Shown here: positions 10,833 to 21,620 of the stretch, one piece after another
How the letters are laid out: each line of letters opens with the position of its first letter
Numbering within the stretch: position 1 is the stretch's first letter
Assembly (NCBI GenBank): GCA_036924085.1
Contig: JAVGWX010000007.1
Span: 68,978,360 to 69,042,359 of the forward strand
Length of the DNA stretch: 64,000 bases
Source: Ariolimax columbianus
Lineage: Eukaryota > Mollusca > Gastropoda > Stylommatophora > Arionidae
Direction: 5' to 3'
The notes under the pieces: model-generated
Databases searched by the model: none
What the model was told of the DNA's origin: nothing
What the model saw: the letters and a program-made list of their open reading frames with translations, nothing else
Program-made: the position numbers and the translations under genes

Positions 10833-11030
10833 TGTAGTAGCAGCATTATCAGCGTCTTTCAGCCAGACCCACCAAATTTCAGCATGGTATTTTTAGAACC
10901 AGGTTTGCCTGCCCACTACAATCGTTATGCTCTCAGCCATGTTGCCCAAGTGTATTCTATTTCCAGCGCCGCCAATGAGAGTGTAAGAGTCTTGGTTAGC
11001 GATGATTCGCTGACCCTTACCTAAGCAGCC
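10833..11030 (-). other. Possible retroelement 3' region ending in the GAA tract
   Basis: Reverse-complement sequence such as gggtctggctgaaagacg leads directly into the GAA repeat. That arrangement is typical of LINE or SINE 3' ends, but I see no coding or tRNA-box support. The sequence from 11030 to 11440 shows nothing recognisable. Confidence 0.3.
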
Positions 11031-11446
11031 AGCTATGAATCGCTGGCTGCTATCAGCTCATTGACTGCTTCAGTCTTCATCCTCAGAAATATTGAACTTG
11101 ATGGCTGAAAGTGTATTAAGAAGAAATATGTATGAACGCATACTATCTTTTATTTTACATGTAATCGTATGTATTACATAACCCCGTATATGCGGACTAA
11201 ACATTATATTCACTGTCATACACGCTAAACGTCTACTTAAATACGTCCACTTAAAGGTTTCAGTAACATCTGAACAACAAGTTTACTATTGTTTTTATAG
11301 AAATTACATCTTGAGAACATAAACAAAATCCATCTATAATTCGTAATTAATGACTTCCCCTTTCGTTTAATCATTATATCTGGTCGTATTCGACTAACAG
11401 ACACAGATTCCGTGGATTCCGTGGCGAAGTATTCAATTTGGTAAAT

Positions 11447-11477
<31 letters not shown>

Positions 11478-11562
11478 GCTGCTACTACTACGACGACGAC
11501 TACTATTACTACTACTATTACCTCTATTACTATTACTACTACTAATACTACTACTACTACTA

Positions 11563-11595
<33 letters not shown>

Positions 11596-11632
11596 ATACT
11601 ACCGCTACTACTACTACTAATAATAATAGCTC
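11447..11632 (+). repeat. (ACT)n microsatellite, probable 3' tail of the minus-strand LINE
   Basis: Interrupted ACT/TAC repeats with some ACG, ATT and ACC variants. It sits directly downstream of the LINE C-terminus on the minus strand, where a simple-repeat tail is expected for many non-LTR elements. The valine-rich and serine-rich minus-strand frames here are simple-repeat translations. Confidence 0.9.
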
Positions 11633-12503
11633 GTTCATCGCCGTCGATGAGGACCACAAACATCATCACATGTCATAATGCAACCTGGAGTTTGTGTGTG
11701 TGCTCTTGACTGATCAAGGCAATTCAAGCCTGGAAAAGTCTATGGCACAACTGGCAAATGTAATCAGCAGTTGTCTCTGAAATTTTCTCTGCTCCTGACT
11801 TCCTGATTGCATATCTATCCTGAACTAGCTGAATACGGAGACCCTCGCTGAGTTCAATGCCGTACGTGACTCCGCTCTTCCATGTTGAGCGATTGTGAGC
11901 CAGAAACCCCCAGGTGTTAATGTTCATTTGACAGCACTTAAGGGACTCTTTCAGACTGTTCTTGAAACTTTAGTCTGCGGAGATTGAATAGACTACCATC
12001 CATGGGGTACTTTATTGACATGCCATACTTGGTATTCTTGAAAACGTCCGTCAAAATCGATGAAAACATACAGAACAATCTCGGACCAAGTACATATATA
12101 CAGAACAATGTCGGACCAAGTACATATCTCTGTTTCACACCGTTGTTGACCTCGAATCGTGAAGAGGCCTCGCCGCTGTCAAGTACACCTGCGCACATGT
12201 CCTCGTAGAGCTGTTTCAACACAGTTTCAAATTTGCCAGGACAGCTGAATTTAGACATGATTTGCCATAGCCCACCTCTACTGACCGTATCAAATGTCTC
12301 TGTGAGGTCAATGAACGTAATATAGAGTTCGCGGTTATGTTCTCGATATTTCTACTGCTACTGCCGCGCTGCAAATATCATGTCCACAGTTCCTCGACCA
12401 AGTCTAAATCCACACTGACTTCCCGGGAGGTGATGGTCTAGCTCAAGATGTTTGTTCAGGTGGCTGAGCAGCACGCGAGCGAGGATCTTTCCGGCAACAG
12501 ATA
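11447..12503 (-). mobile_element. LINE fragment with internal deletion, zinc-knuckle-like C-terminus and trinucleotide tail
   Basis: From 12503 downwards the minus strand reads GKILARVLLSHL, CGFRLGRGTVDMIFAARQ, FIDLTETFDTVSRGGLW (motif A, catalytic D retained), then NNGVKQRYVLGPTLF (motif B). It then jumps, near 11940, to the C-terminal part with DRSTWKSGVTYG and YICQLCHRLFQA followed by SQEHTH, a CxxC...H pattern. The motif C (FADD) and thumb regions are missing. The reading runs through about 100 bp of 3' flank into the AGT-type repeat at 11447-11632. Stops and frameshifts make it a pseudogene. Confidence 0.85.
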
Positions 12504-12560
12504 CTGCTACTTCTACTACTACTATTACTATTACTACTACTATTTGTTGTTCTTCTTCAA
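12504..12560 (+). repeat. Short ACT/ATT microsatellite at the LINE 5' truncation point
   Basis: Interrupted ctactactattactatt repeat starting exactly where the recognisable reverse transcriptase ends. The stretch from 12560 to 12815 has no recognisable feature. Confidence 0.75.
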
Positions 12561-12814
12561 GTAATATAAATAGCTGAATGAATTGTAATAGTCAGTGCAG
12601 TAGTATCGATTTGAGCAGTATTTTCAGTAGTCACTGCAGTATGATTAATAGTTGCAATAGGATGTCTTGTAATAATGGTATAAACACTATCATGTGCTAC
12701 TGTTGTAAGTACTAAACAAGATTAATGTTACTTTTAACAATGGTTTCAGAAATATAGGTTGACCATTCGTGTCTCCATAGCGGTCCATATAAAATATGGA
12801 CATCTTACTTTTTA

Positions 12815-13310
12815 GATGAAGCCTGTACGAATCTGGACCCAACATAGACTCTCCCTGAGAACTAAGCTGCGCCTGTTTAAACTTTGTGTCATCCCAGTTA
12901 TTTTCTATGGCTCCGAAACCTGGACAGTTTTAAAAAGAAAGAAGCGACTTGAGATCTTTTGCAATTCGCAACAAATGATGTATCCTTTGAGTCCGCTTTC
13001 AGTGCCTTGTCGACAACACTGAGGTCGCCTAATGCATACAACTCTTCAATGCTGAACCAACGTCGTCTCTTTTTCTTTGTCGGATGGTCTGCTTCTCTAA
13101 TGACGTTTCAGTCCGCCAGCTTCTATATATGTCCATGGAAAATCATGGGTCTGGAAATACCGCCCTTCCGGGAGTCGTCCCCGGGGCTGCTGGTGAACAC
13201 CTGGCTGAGCCACATCGCCTCTACTCCATCTGTCATGAATGAAGCCTGGAACTCTGCCATCAGCCGTGTTCATACAAGCTCACTACAACTAGTCCTGTTT
13301 GCCTAGGCGC
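12815..13310 (+). mobile_element. LINE thumb and C-terminal remnant
   Basis: The frame at 12816-13022 contains RLSLRTKLRLFKLCVIPVIF followed by YGSETWT, the conserved segment downstream of the reverse-transcriptase catalytic core in many LINEs. Further downstream LNQRRLFFF..GW resembles the RRLRWLGH segment after a frameshift. Only this 3' portion survives. The orientation is opposite to the neighbour at 11447-12503, so it is a separate insertion. Confidence 0.8.
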
Positions 13311-13949
13311 ATCACTAGATTTGACTTGCATGGACGCATTTTAAATCGCTCTTACACCGATGGTCATCAATTTGTTAACAGAACGATATTGCTTACCTCA
13401 TTCACAACCCTCTTCAGCCTTTAATAACATGCTTGGGAGTGTACAATTGCCTCATTCCCTTCTTCCCCTGGTACTCCTTTGGAGGAACAGGTTGCACCTT
13501 AGCGAAGTAGAAGAACGACCAACTGTTCACGTAACTTTATCTCCAATCTTTGGTCCGTTCTGTTCCTTCCGGGCTCCTAACGAGAAAATGATAGTACTAG
13601 AGCTAACAAAACTGGGATCATATCGATTTCAAGATATCTGTCCGTTTATTTCCTTGTTAGAGATGGAATAGCTTTCATGAAAACTATCCACAAATATGAA
13701 TAAGGCATCGATTACCGCCATGTGAGGAGAGATGACACGAGGAAACAAAAGAAGAACCTTTCCAAATCTATTTTTAGCGTTGATATCTTCAGTACTCATT
13801 CTCTCAATCCACAGGCCAACAGCCAGTAGAACAATGGGTAGTCATCCTGGGAGATACATTGATTCAATTTGCTATTTCAATAGCCATGATCATAGTATGA
13901 CCGATGCATTAACAGACAGACAAAATTGTGCTAACTTAATACATTCAAT
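13311..13949. other. Spacer without recognisable features
   Basis: No tandem structure, tRNA boxes or recognisable coding. The short frames at 13360-13671 and 13732-14208 are unsupported, and the second runs into TTC repeat. Confidence 0.5.
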
Positions 13950-14790
13950 GACTCTTTTTTTCTTCTTCTTCTTCTTCTTCTTCTTCTTCTTCCTCTTCCC
14001 CTTCTTCTTTATTCGTCTTTCTTCTTCTTCTTCTTCTTCTTATTCTTCTTCTTCTTCTTCTTCTTTTACTGCTTTTTATTTTGTTCATCATCTTCTGTTG
14101 TGTTCTTTATCTCATCTTGTCAATCATTCACTTTTTCCCTCATCTTCATCAACTTTAGTTATCTTCCTCATCTTGTTAATTATCTTCTGTTCCATCTTTA
14201 TCTTGTGAATTATCATCTTTTTTCCTCTTCATCATTTTTTGCTTTCGCCATCTTCTTGTTCATCATCTCCTGTTGTGTTCTTCATCTTGTTGATAATCAT
14301 CTGTTTTTCTTCGTCTTTATTCTCTTCTGTTTTCTTCTTCATCTTGTTCATCGTCTTCTTATTTTTCATCTTTTAATCATCATCTTTTTTGTTATATTAC
14401 CAGTTTTTATCTTCTTCATTTCGTCTTTTCATTTTTCGTCTATTTTCTTACTTAACCTTAATTTTTCGTTCTGCTTTTTTCTGCATCATCATTTCTTGAT
14501 CTTCTTCTTCTTCTTCTTCTCCGTCGTCTTCTTCTTTATCTTCTTCATCATCATCGTCATCCTTGTTCTTGTTGTCACGGGTGTTGTTGGTCTTGTTTAT
14601 AATCATTATCACTAACAGCATCATTAAAATCTTCTTCTTCATCATTTTCTTCTGTTTCTTAATTAGTATTATTTTCTGCTTCTGTTTCTTCCAATTCGTT
14701 CTTTTCTTCTTTCTCTTTTTATTCTTTTTCTTCCTCTTGTTTTTCATGTTCTTCTGGTTGTTGTTCTTCTTCTTGTAGTTCTATTTTAGT
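13950..14790 (+). repeat. TTC/pyrimidine-rich tract with a microsatellite core
   Basis: (TTC)n at about 13960-14065, then degenerate CTT/CAT-rich sequence to about 14790. Phe/Leu/Ser-rich forward and Lys/Glu-rich reverse frames are low-complexity artefacts. From 14790 to 15200 I see nothing further. Confidence 0.85.
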
Positions 14791-15204
14791 TGGAGTAGTC
14801 TTCTGGGTTTATAAGAAAACTCTATAAGCAATCCCCATTATAGAACAAAAGAAATACCGAGTGAGAGGACTTCAGAAGACGATGAGAAAGGTGACTAGGC
14901 AAGAATACTTCTCATATTGGATGACTGACTTTATGGACACATTCTGACTACTGGAACGATATAGCTGTTAGTCTACTCATGTCTCTAATAGCGACAACAT
15001 AAAACCCGGTTAATGAACCGGTCAGGTTACGCTCATATTTATCCTGTTGTTAAACGAACACCCGTCCCAAGATTGCAAGTTAATGAAGTGGTTATGTCCC
15101 TTCATTTAGTTGAAAATGGACAAAGAAGCTTAATTTGTTGCTCTAAGCATTTTCTCAGATGTAGGGAATCTTTCCCATCTTCACTGCACTACCTTCCCTA
15201 ATTG

Positions 15205-15500
15205 TCAGTGAGGTACCAGTCTGCAACTGATTAGACTAGAGTGTACGGTGATCATGGGTTTGAACCCAGTCTCTTTATCGTGTATGACAAAAGCTCTAAC
15301 CACTTTACCACCCAGATGTTCCCCGTAGTAGTGAGCGTCACGCAGATATATAGCACAACCGCCTGGAGAACTGCTGTCCACCTTCATCAGCACACGCAGA
15401 ATGTGAAGAAAGTTATTTCAACTCACCACTTAACTCCCTTTTCAGGATGCCCAAAAGAGTAAACTTACTCAATGGGGGCATTCAACAACAACAACAACAA
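15205..15500 (-). mobile_element. tRNA-like composite repeat, family C, copy 1
   Basis: The minus strand contains tggtaaagtggttagagc (A box) and gactgggttcaaaccc (B box) at about 15240-15330. At higher coordinates lies a 120-180 bp stretch shared with 47470-47640, including gagtaagtttactctttt, gatgaaggtggac and ctccaggNggtgtgcta. In minus-strand order the shared stretch precedes the tRNA-like part, unusual for a simple SINE. It may be a composite or a longer unrecognised element. An (AAC)n run lies at 15487-15510. Confidence 0.65.
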
Positions 15501-15904
15501 CAACAACCACCACCCAGAGGTCCGGTAGATTTTTCATATTATAGTCCATAACACTTCCTCCTCTACGATAGTATTTGCCGTATGATAGCTAGAACTTCTA
15601 CTTGAGCCTATATTTTTTCAGAAGCTAATCAGAAACAAATGTGCCAAAACTGAGCCAAAAATGATTGATAATATTCCTTCATTCCAAAAGCCAATTAGCA
15701 GCCAATTTGAAAGTCAGCCAACACGATGAAAATACTTCTCACCCTAGAAGTTAATCAGAAACATATCAAAAAGTATCAAGAATGAAAGATAATATTGACA
15801 ATATCAGCATACACAAAAACTGTTTATTTGAATAGCGTGGTTTGGTATTTCCTTTTAATCAAATATGCATGTGTGAAATTGTAGTAGTCGTTAGAGAGTG
15901 GCTG

Positions 15905-16350
15905 TCCATCTTCTCCTTCTTCTTCTCCTTCTTCTTCTTTTTCTTTGTCTTCTTCGTCTTTTCCTTCTTTTTCTGTTTTTCTTCTTCTTCTTCCTAGTCC
16001 TCAGCAGCATATTTTTCCTTCTTCATTTTTCTTCTTTCTCATCCTATTAATTATTATTATCATCTTCTTCTTCTCCTTCCTCTTCGTCTTCTTCTTCTTC
16101 CTATTCGTATTCGTCTTCTTTTTCTGCTTCCTCTTTTCTCCTTCTTTTATTTTTTTGTTCATTTTTTATTTTCTTCTTCTTCCCCTTTCTCTTCTTGTTC
16201 TTCTTCATTTTAATATTAGTATTATCATTATTTATTATTTCTTCTTGCAACTATTTTTGTCTTTCGCTTCATCGTTTTTTGCTTGCTGTTCTTTGTGTTT
16301 TCTTTTTTTTTCTTTTCTTTACCATCTTATTTTTCTCAACTTCTTCTTCT
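15905..16350 (+). repeat. TTC/pyrimidine-rich tract
   Basis: Degenerate TTC/CTT/TTT low-complexity sequence. It gives spurious Phe-rich frames. The interval 15510-15905 is unremarkable AT-rich spacer. Confidence 0.85.
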
Positions 16351-17227
16351 AAATGTTCAAATTGTCCTTTTCCCTGCTATTTTGTGTACTATTGTCATCG
16401 TCTTATTCTGATCCATGAGATCATACGTTTATCCCCTCTGTTATTGTTATATCATATTTAGACTAGTGTTACAACGTTCAAGGCCATGAAAACATTTACC
16501 TATGTAAAGGAAGAACACGTAACTACAAAATATTTTCGGTTTAGTCAGAATCTAGATTCTCTCCGCTTCTTTTTACCAACTTGTCATGTCCTCATTTTTC
16601 TATTTGTTGTTGTTGATTTTAAATAGGTCTGCTGAGTAGTTCGCTCTTTCTGATTCAATATTAATTTGAAGAAATTATGCGTGTTTTTATAGATGGTGAG
16701 TGAACCTGTATAAAAGTGTTGGTGATTGTTGAGGTGATCGGCAATAACTATTCTTTGCCTGTGGGCGTCCAGAGTAAGCGAGCTGCACATGTTGCACTGT
16801 CTCGTATGGATGAATGCGGCAATGAGTGCTGGGTCTTGCTTGTGTAAGTATTTGGTCAGTTTGGTGTGTTCTTTCCAAACTTGAAGATTGTGTTCTGCTC
16901 TCTGATAAGCAGTTTGTTGATGGTGTCATTTTTGTTTGGGTATGTCATTTCTTTATACATGGTACGCCCAGTAGACCCTTCCGTCCATCGGTTCAGCCAT
17001 TCCTCTTCGAAGTTTTGAAGTATTTGTTCTGCTGTCTTTATGTTGTTTGCTGTGTTTATTCGAACCATGTTAGTTCCAAGTTTTGTTAGTCGGTCTGCTT
17101 ATTTATTTCCTGATATGTCTTATGTCTATATGTTCTGGAATCAACTGGATTGTGACTATGATAATGTGTGTTGTTTTAATCGTATCCATAGACTCAGCAA
17201 GTGTTTAGCTATTTGGTTGTTAGCTGG

Positions 17228-17925
17228 CAGGTATGTTTCTATTGCTTGTAGGTATGTCTCTGGTGCTTGTAGGTATGTCTCTAGTGCCTGTAGGTATGTC
17301 TCTAGTGCTTGTAGGTATGTCTCTAGTGCTTGTAGGTATGTCTCTAGTGCTTGTAGGTATGTCTTTAGTGCTTGTAGGCATGTCTCTAGTGCTTGTAGGT
17401 ATGTCTCTAGTGCTTGTAGGAATGTCTCTCGTGCTTGTAGGTATGTTTCTAGTGCTTGTAGGTATGTTTCTATTGCTTGTAGGTATGTCTCTGGTGCTTG
17501 TAGGTATGTCTCTAGTGCTGGTAGGTATGTCTCTAGTGCTTGTAGGTATGTCTCTAGTGCTTGTAGGTATGTCTCTAGTGCTTGTATGTATGTCTTTAGT
17601 GCTTGTAGGTATGTCTCTAGTGCTTGTAGGTATGTCTCTAGTGCTTGTAGGAATGTTTCTATTGCTTGTACGTATGTCTCTGGTGCTTGTAGGTAGGTCT
17701 CTAGTGCCTGTAGGTATGTCTCTAGTGCTTGTAGGTATGTCTCTAGTGCTTGTAGGTATGTCTCTAGTGCTTGTAGGTATGTCTTTAGTGCTTGTAGGTA
17801 TGTCTCTAGTGCTTGTAGGTATGTCTGTAGTGCTTGTAGGAATGTCTCTCGTGCTTGTAGGTATGTCTCTAGTGATTGTAGGTATGTCTCTAGTGCTTGT
17901 AGGTATGTCTATAGTGCTACAAAAT
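17228..17925 (-). repeat. 21 bp minisatellite within the LINE RNase H coding region, about 33 copies
   Basis: The minus-strand unit encodes ALETYLQ (plus strand ttgtaggtatgtctctagtg c). Flanking minus-strand sequence reads KPSDFVAL into the array and ETYLPANNQIAKHLL out of it, so the array sits inside the RNase H frame and its unit looks like an amplified ALETYLP segment. The variant gNatgtttctattg recurs at 17231, 17462 and 17651, spaced 11 and 9 units apart, showing higher-order duplication. Two plus-strand frames (YVSSACR and MSLVLVG repeats) are open only because 21 is a multiple of three. Confidence 0.9.
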
Positions 17926-18961
17926 CAGACGGTTTTTGCTTTCCTTGCTGGAACTTCTTCAGGATTTCCGGAATGGTCGTGTTTTTTGCTGTGATTTCTG
18001 CTTGGTGGTTGTTGCAGTATTCTTCACATGGTTCATATAGTTCGAATATATCGCCATTAGGGTACTTTACTAAGGCTCCAAGTCCCGCATTTATACAAAG
18101 CCGTTTGCATTTGCATGTGTCAAAATGTTAGGATAGCTGTGTATTGTCTCCATGGTTACTGTCTTTAGTCGTATTATTGGGTTGGTTTCTCTTGTTTTCT
18201 TGTCATTGTACTTTCTAAAACTAGGTTTCTTACTATATGTGATTTCCTGGGTAAAGAATTGAACTTTTTTGTATTATTTCTCGTATTTGTCGATGATTTT
18301 TTTCTACTAAGATTGTTGCTACTTGTAATGGAGACTTTTGTTTTAATCTATTTATTAATGTCCAGTTTTCGACCAGCTGTCTATTTTGGACGTTCTTGTC
18401 TAATTCCTCTGTATCGTTCTGTAGCCTCAAGTACTGCTCGTTTGCCCCTTAGGTTCAAATGTTCTATGTTAGCATCAATGTCGCAGGCAGCTGTTGGTGG
18501 CGTTTTTCTTCTGCCCTTACCTATGAACCTGAGAGCTTGATTTGGAATATAAAAGGTGGGAATGGTGTGTGTGTGTGGGTGTGTGTATTGGGGAGGAGGG
18601 AGGGGTTGGAATAGGGTGAGGCAGGGGCGAAGGGTCATTTATGTAAATGAGATTGAGGATACAGTTTAGTGCTATCCTTTTGGTAATCTCTCTTGTAGTG
18701 TTGTTATGGTTGATAGGGTACCGTCTATTGTCGCTTGTATTGTCATACTATTCAAGAAGGAACATTTTTACGTTTAAGTCCAGTGTTGTTATTTTATTAA
18801 ATCTTTACTATTTTGTCATATGCTTGCTCCAGGTCAGTGAGTACTGCTGTGATGTGTTTGCCTTTTTGAAAACTGTCTAGGGTTTTCTATACAAAATGAA
18901 AAAAAATTAAGTTCTGCGGTCTTTTGTAAAGCCTGCCTGGTTATCATCAATTATTTTGTGT

Positions 18962-19370
18962 GTTTCCAGTCACCAGTTTAGTCTTTGGTTCACCATTCGT
19001 TTCCAGTCACCAGTTCAGTCTTTGGTTCACCATTCGTTTCTTGTTTCCAGTACAGTCTTTGGTTCACCATTCGTTTCCAGTCACCAGTACAGTCTTTGGT
19101 TCACCATTCGTTTCCAGTCACCAGTTCAGTCTTTGGTTCACCATTCGTTTCCAGTCACCAGTTCAGTCTTTGGTTCACCATTCGTTTCTTGTTTCCAGTA
19201 CAGTCTTTGGTTCACCATTCGTTTCCAGTCACCAGTACAGTCTTTGGTTCACCATTCGTTTCCAGTCACCAGTTCAGTCTTTGGTTCACCATTCCTTTCT
19301 TGTTTCCAGTACAGTCTTTGGTTCACCATTCGTTTCCAGTCACCAGTACAGTCTTTGGTTCACATCAAAA
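18962..19370 (-). repeat. 37 bp minisatellite made from LINE reverse-transcriptase coding sequence, 11 copies
   Basis: The plus-strand unit contains gtctttggttcaccattcg and ttccagtcaccagt. Starts at 18962, 18999, 19036 and so on give an exact 37 bp period. On the minus strand one unit reads RMVNQRLYW*LET, and the last copy runs straight into HKIIDDNQAGF. That is the normal order in this reverse transcriptase. Three variants are arranged A A B C, A A B C, A B C, where B has cttgtttccagtacag and C has caccagtacag. This shows a four-unit (148 bp) higher-order repeat. Confidence 0.95.
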
Positions 19371-20115
19371 TTGACTAGACGTTATTGGAAGTCTACTTTC
19401 TTACCATATTCTGTTGATAACGTTCAGGAGAACATATTTTGCTTTTAGGCCAAGTTTCACTATAATTTCATTAGTAATTTTGTCCGTTCCTGTGGCCTTA
19501 TTTGGTATTCAATTTTTGTAGAGAATCATTCATTTACTAGCTTGTGTACTCAGTCTCAAACACGCAATGTTTGCTCTGGCAGCTCTTTGTTGTATTCTTG
19601 TTGTGTTCTTAATTGCTTTGTCTAACTGTTTCTTGCGATTTCTTCAGTTGCATTTGATATATAATTTGTTAAAATTATTTATTTTCTTATTGTTTATTAT
19701 GATTGTCCATATCTGAGAGGTTTCTTAATTGCTTTCTTTTCTTTCCCATCAAGACGGTGTAGAAGATTTCATGCTTTGTGTCCTTCACTGTTCAAGTCAG
19801 TACATGTTTATTTTAAAAATCGCGGTTCTATTTTTTGGTTGCTTTATGTGATATCTTGCTTGTGCTCTGAGTTTATGTATTTTGTTCTGTTGTTTTTAGT
19901 GTTTTCTTTTTCCATCTTTCTTCAGGCTTGTCGTTGTTCTTTGGCAATATTTTCTAGAACTGAAGTCCAGAAAGGGCTGAAATGTTTTCGACTGCCTCTT
20001 GGTATTGTAATTTTAGCTATTTCTAGAACGATCTTTGTGATGTTAAAGGTATGCATTATTGATAGAGTCTGTTGAGTTAATGTTGTTGGAATTCCACTTG
20101 GAATCCTGCACTCGA

Positions 20116-20460
20116 CCTGAAAAGGAGTTATGTGACATTTTCTCAGTTAAGTATTCTATTTTCTTCTTAATTGTTCTTATTCCCATTTATGCATTCTTCC
20201 CTTCTTCTTTGATTAGCTAGTTCATTACTATTGTTGTTCGTTGTCCCTGATGAAGGCCTATTGGTCGTAACGTTGGTTTCGTTTGCGTTTTCGTCTCCGT
20301 GTGGTATCTGACCATATCTATTTATTATTGTTTTCACTTTATTTTCTGTTAATCTAATGTGAACTGTTGCTGACCAGAAACGAACAACCTTGTGAGCGAA
20401 CGCATTGAACATGTTGATTGCGTATTTTGTCCAGCTTATTAATTTTTACAGAAAAACGAA
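20116..20460 (+). other. Spacer with a CTGATGA...GTAAC motif (ribozyme-like or element 3' end)
   Basis: At about 20248-20275 the sequence cctgatgaaggcctattggt then cgtaacgtt resembles a motif found near the ends of some invertebrate retroelements and the hammerhead core CTGATGA/GAAAC, but with GTAAC in place of GAAAC. A GGCC/GGTC pairing around a TATT loop is possible. I found no convincing flanking stems, so I treat this as a weak sequence resemblance only. Confidence 0.25.
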
Positions 20461-21375
20461 GGATTTTCAACAAACAAAAGAAAGATAATCCGTAGTGATT
20501 TGAATACTCAGACGGTTAACTTTCCCTAGAACTAAAGACGAACTAAATAGCCAATGGGAATGGTAAGAATATAGTAGCGTAGTTTGGGGGAGTAAGAATA
20601 GGCGAATTCTACAGGCGCTCGAGATGTTGACGTCACCATTGCGTACAGCATCTGCAGTTAACAGCAGTTGTAGTTTAAATAAAAAAAAGGAAAAAGAACA
20701 GAAGCTCAAGTAGTTAGCATTCTGGTTCCCTGGCCGGAAGGGCACGCACTCAAAATATCAGTAAGACCTACTTTTTATGTCGAAGCTAAAATACAAACAT
20801 AATTTGCGCACTTCACGATGACTGCAATAGTCAGCGACCTTTATTCATCAGCCGTATACATCCTCTAAGTGCATCATAGTAAAATAGAAATAAACTACAC
20901 AATTGTAGCTATTTTTAAAGCTGTAAATATAAAATTTTGCAAATAAGACAGGTATATTTATATTGCTTTTAATTAAATCTGACATTTTTCCATTTTCTCC
21001 GTGAATATACTTATTCTTAATAATATTCTAAATTATCAACCTTTCTTCAACTAGCTCTGTAACTTCCTTTGAGTTGTGTTGCGCAATAGATAAGTCTACT
21101 ACTTGGTGGACAATGGGGGCATTTTTGCTGGCTTGCACCGAGTAATAAAAATAATAGGTACGTCACTGCAAAATCATGAGAAACAACCAGCTACCAGGAG
21201 AAGCCAACAGACGTGGATCAAAACAACAGGTCGATGACAAGTTGGCTGGAATGACAGCATTAGACAGTTTCTGAAGAAACGATGACTAAATAGTAGCCAG
21301 GCCAGAAAGAAAATAGCGAACATCACAGCCTAGCGTTCTCTCTGGTACATATGTACGCGCCAGGGTAGAAGAGAA
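20461..21375. other. Spacer without recognisable features
   Basis: AT-rich sequence with a small A run at about 20680. No tandem array, tRNA box or coding similarity seen. Confidence 0.5.
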
Positions 21376-21620
21376 ACGACTAATTAATTAAGTACAGCAC
21401 AGCACAAGTAGAATGTCCTCTGAACAGACCAATTAATTAAAAACGACACTGCAGAAGTAGGATATCGTCTGGACAACCCCCCCCCCCCCCCCCCAAAAAA
21501 AAACAAAACAAAACAAAAAAACAAAACAAAAAAACAAACAAACAAACAAACAAACAAACAAAACAAACCCAATTAAATACGGCACTGCAGAAGTAGAAAG
21601 ACATCTGGACAGACGAATAA
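21376..21620 (+). repeat. About 50 bp repeat, three copies, split by poly-C and AAAC microsatellite
   Basis: Segments starting at about 21381, 21431 and 21571 share attaattaa/aattaaa followed by acNgcac, gcaNaagtag and tctgNacaga. Between the second and third copies lie about 20 C residues followed by A, (AAAC)n and (AAAC/CAAA)n to about 21565. The Cys/Phe-rich and Gly-rich minus-strand frames are microsatellite translations. Confidence 0.75.

Larger units (their letters stand above)
16590..20115 (-). mobile_element. Degenerate LINE with reverse transcriptase and RNase H remnants (I-group-like), split by two minisatellites
   Basis: Minus-strand order from 20115 down: KITIPRGSRKHFSPFWT (about 19960), NKATGTDKITNEIIVKLG (about 19490), the RMVNQRLYW segment (expanded array, 19370-18962), THKIIDDNQAGFTKDRRT (about 18950), VLTDLEQAYDK (motif A, about 18835), DGTLSTITTLQERLPKG (motif B, about 18690), NLRGKRAVLEATERY (about 18440), NWTLINRLKQKSPLQVATIL (about 18330), NHQAEITAKNTTIPEILKKF (RNase H start, about 17980), the 21 bp array (17925-17228), IQLIPEHIDI and ADRLTKLGTNM (RNase H end, about 17120-17070), then a tail with CNMCSS. 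A region corresponding to the catalytic FADD motif was not found; an AC-rich tract lies there (about 18565-18610). An RNase H domain points to the I group of LINEs. It carries many frameshifts and is inactive. Confidence 0.8.
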
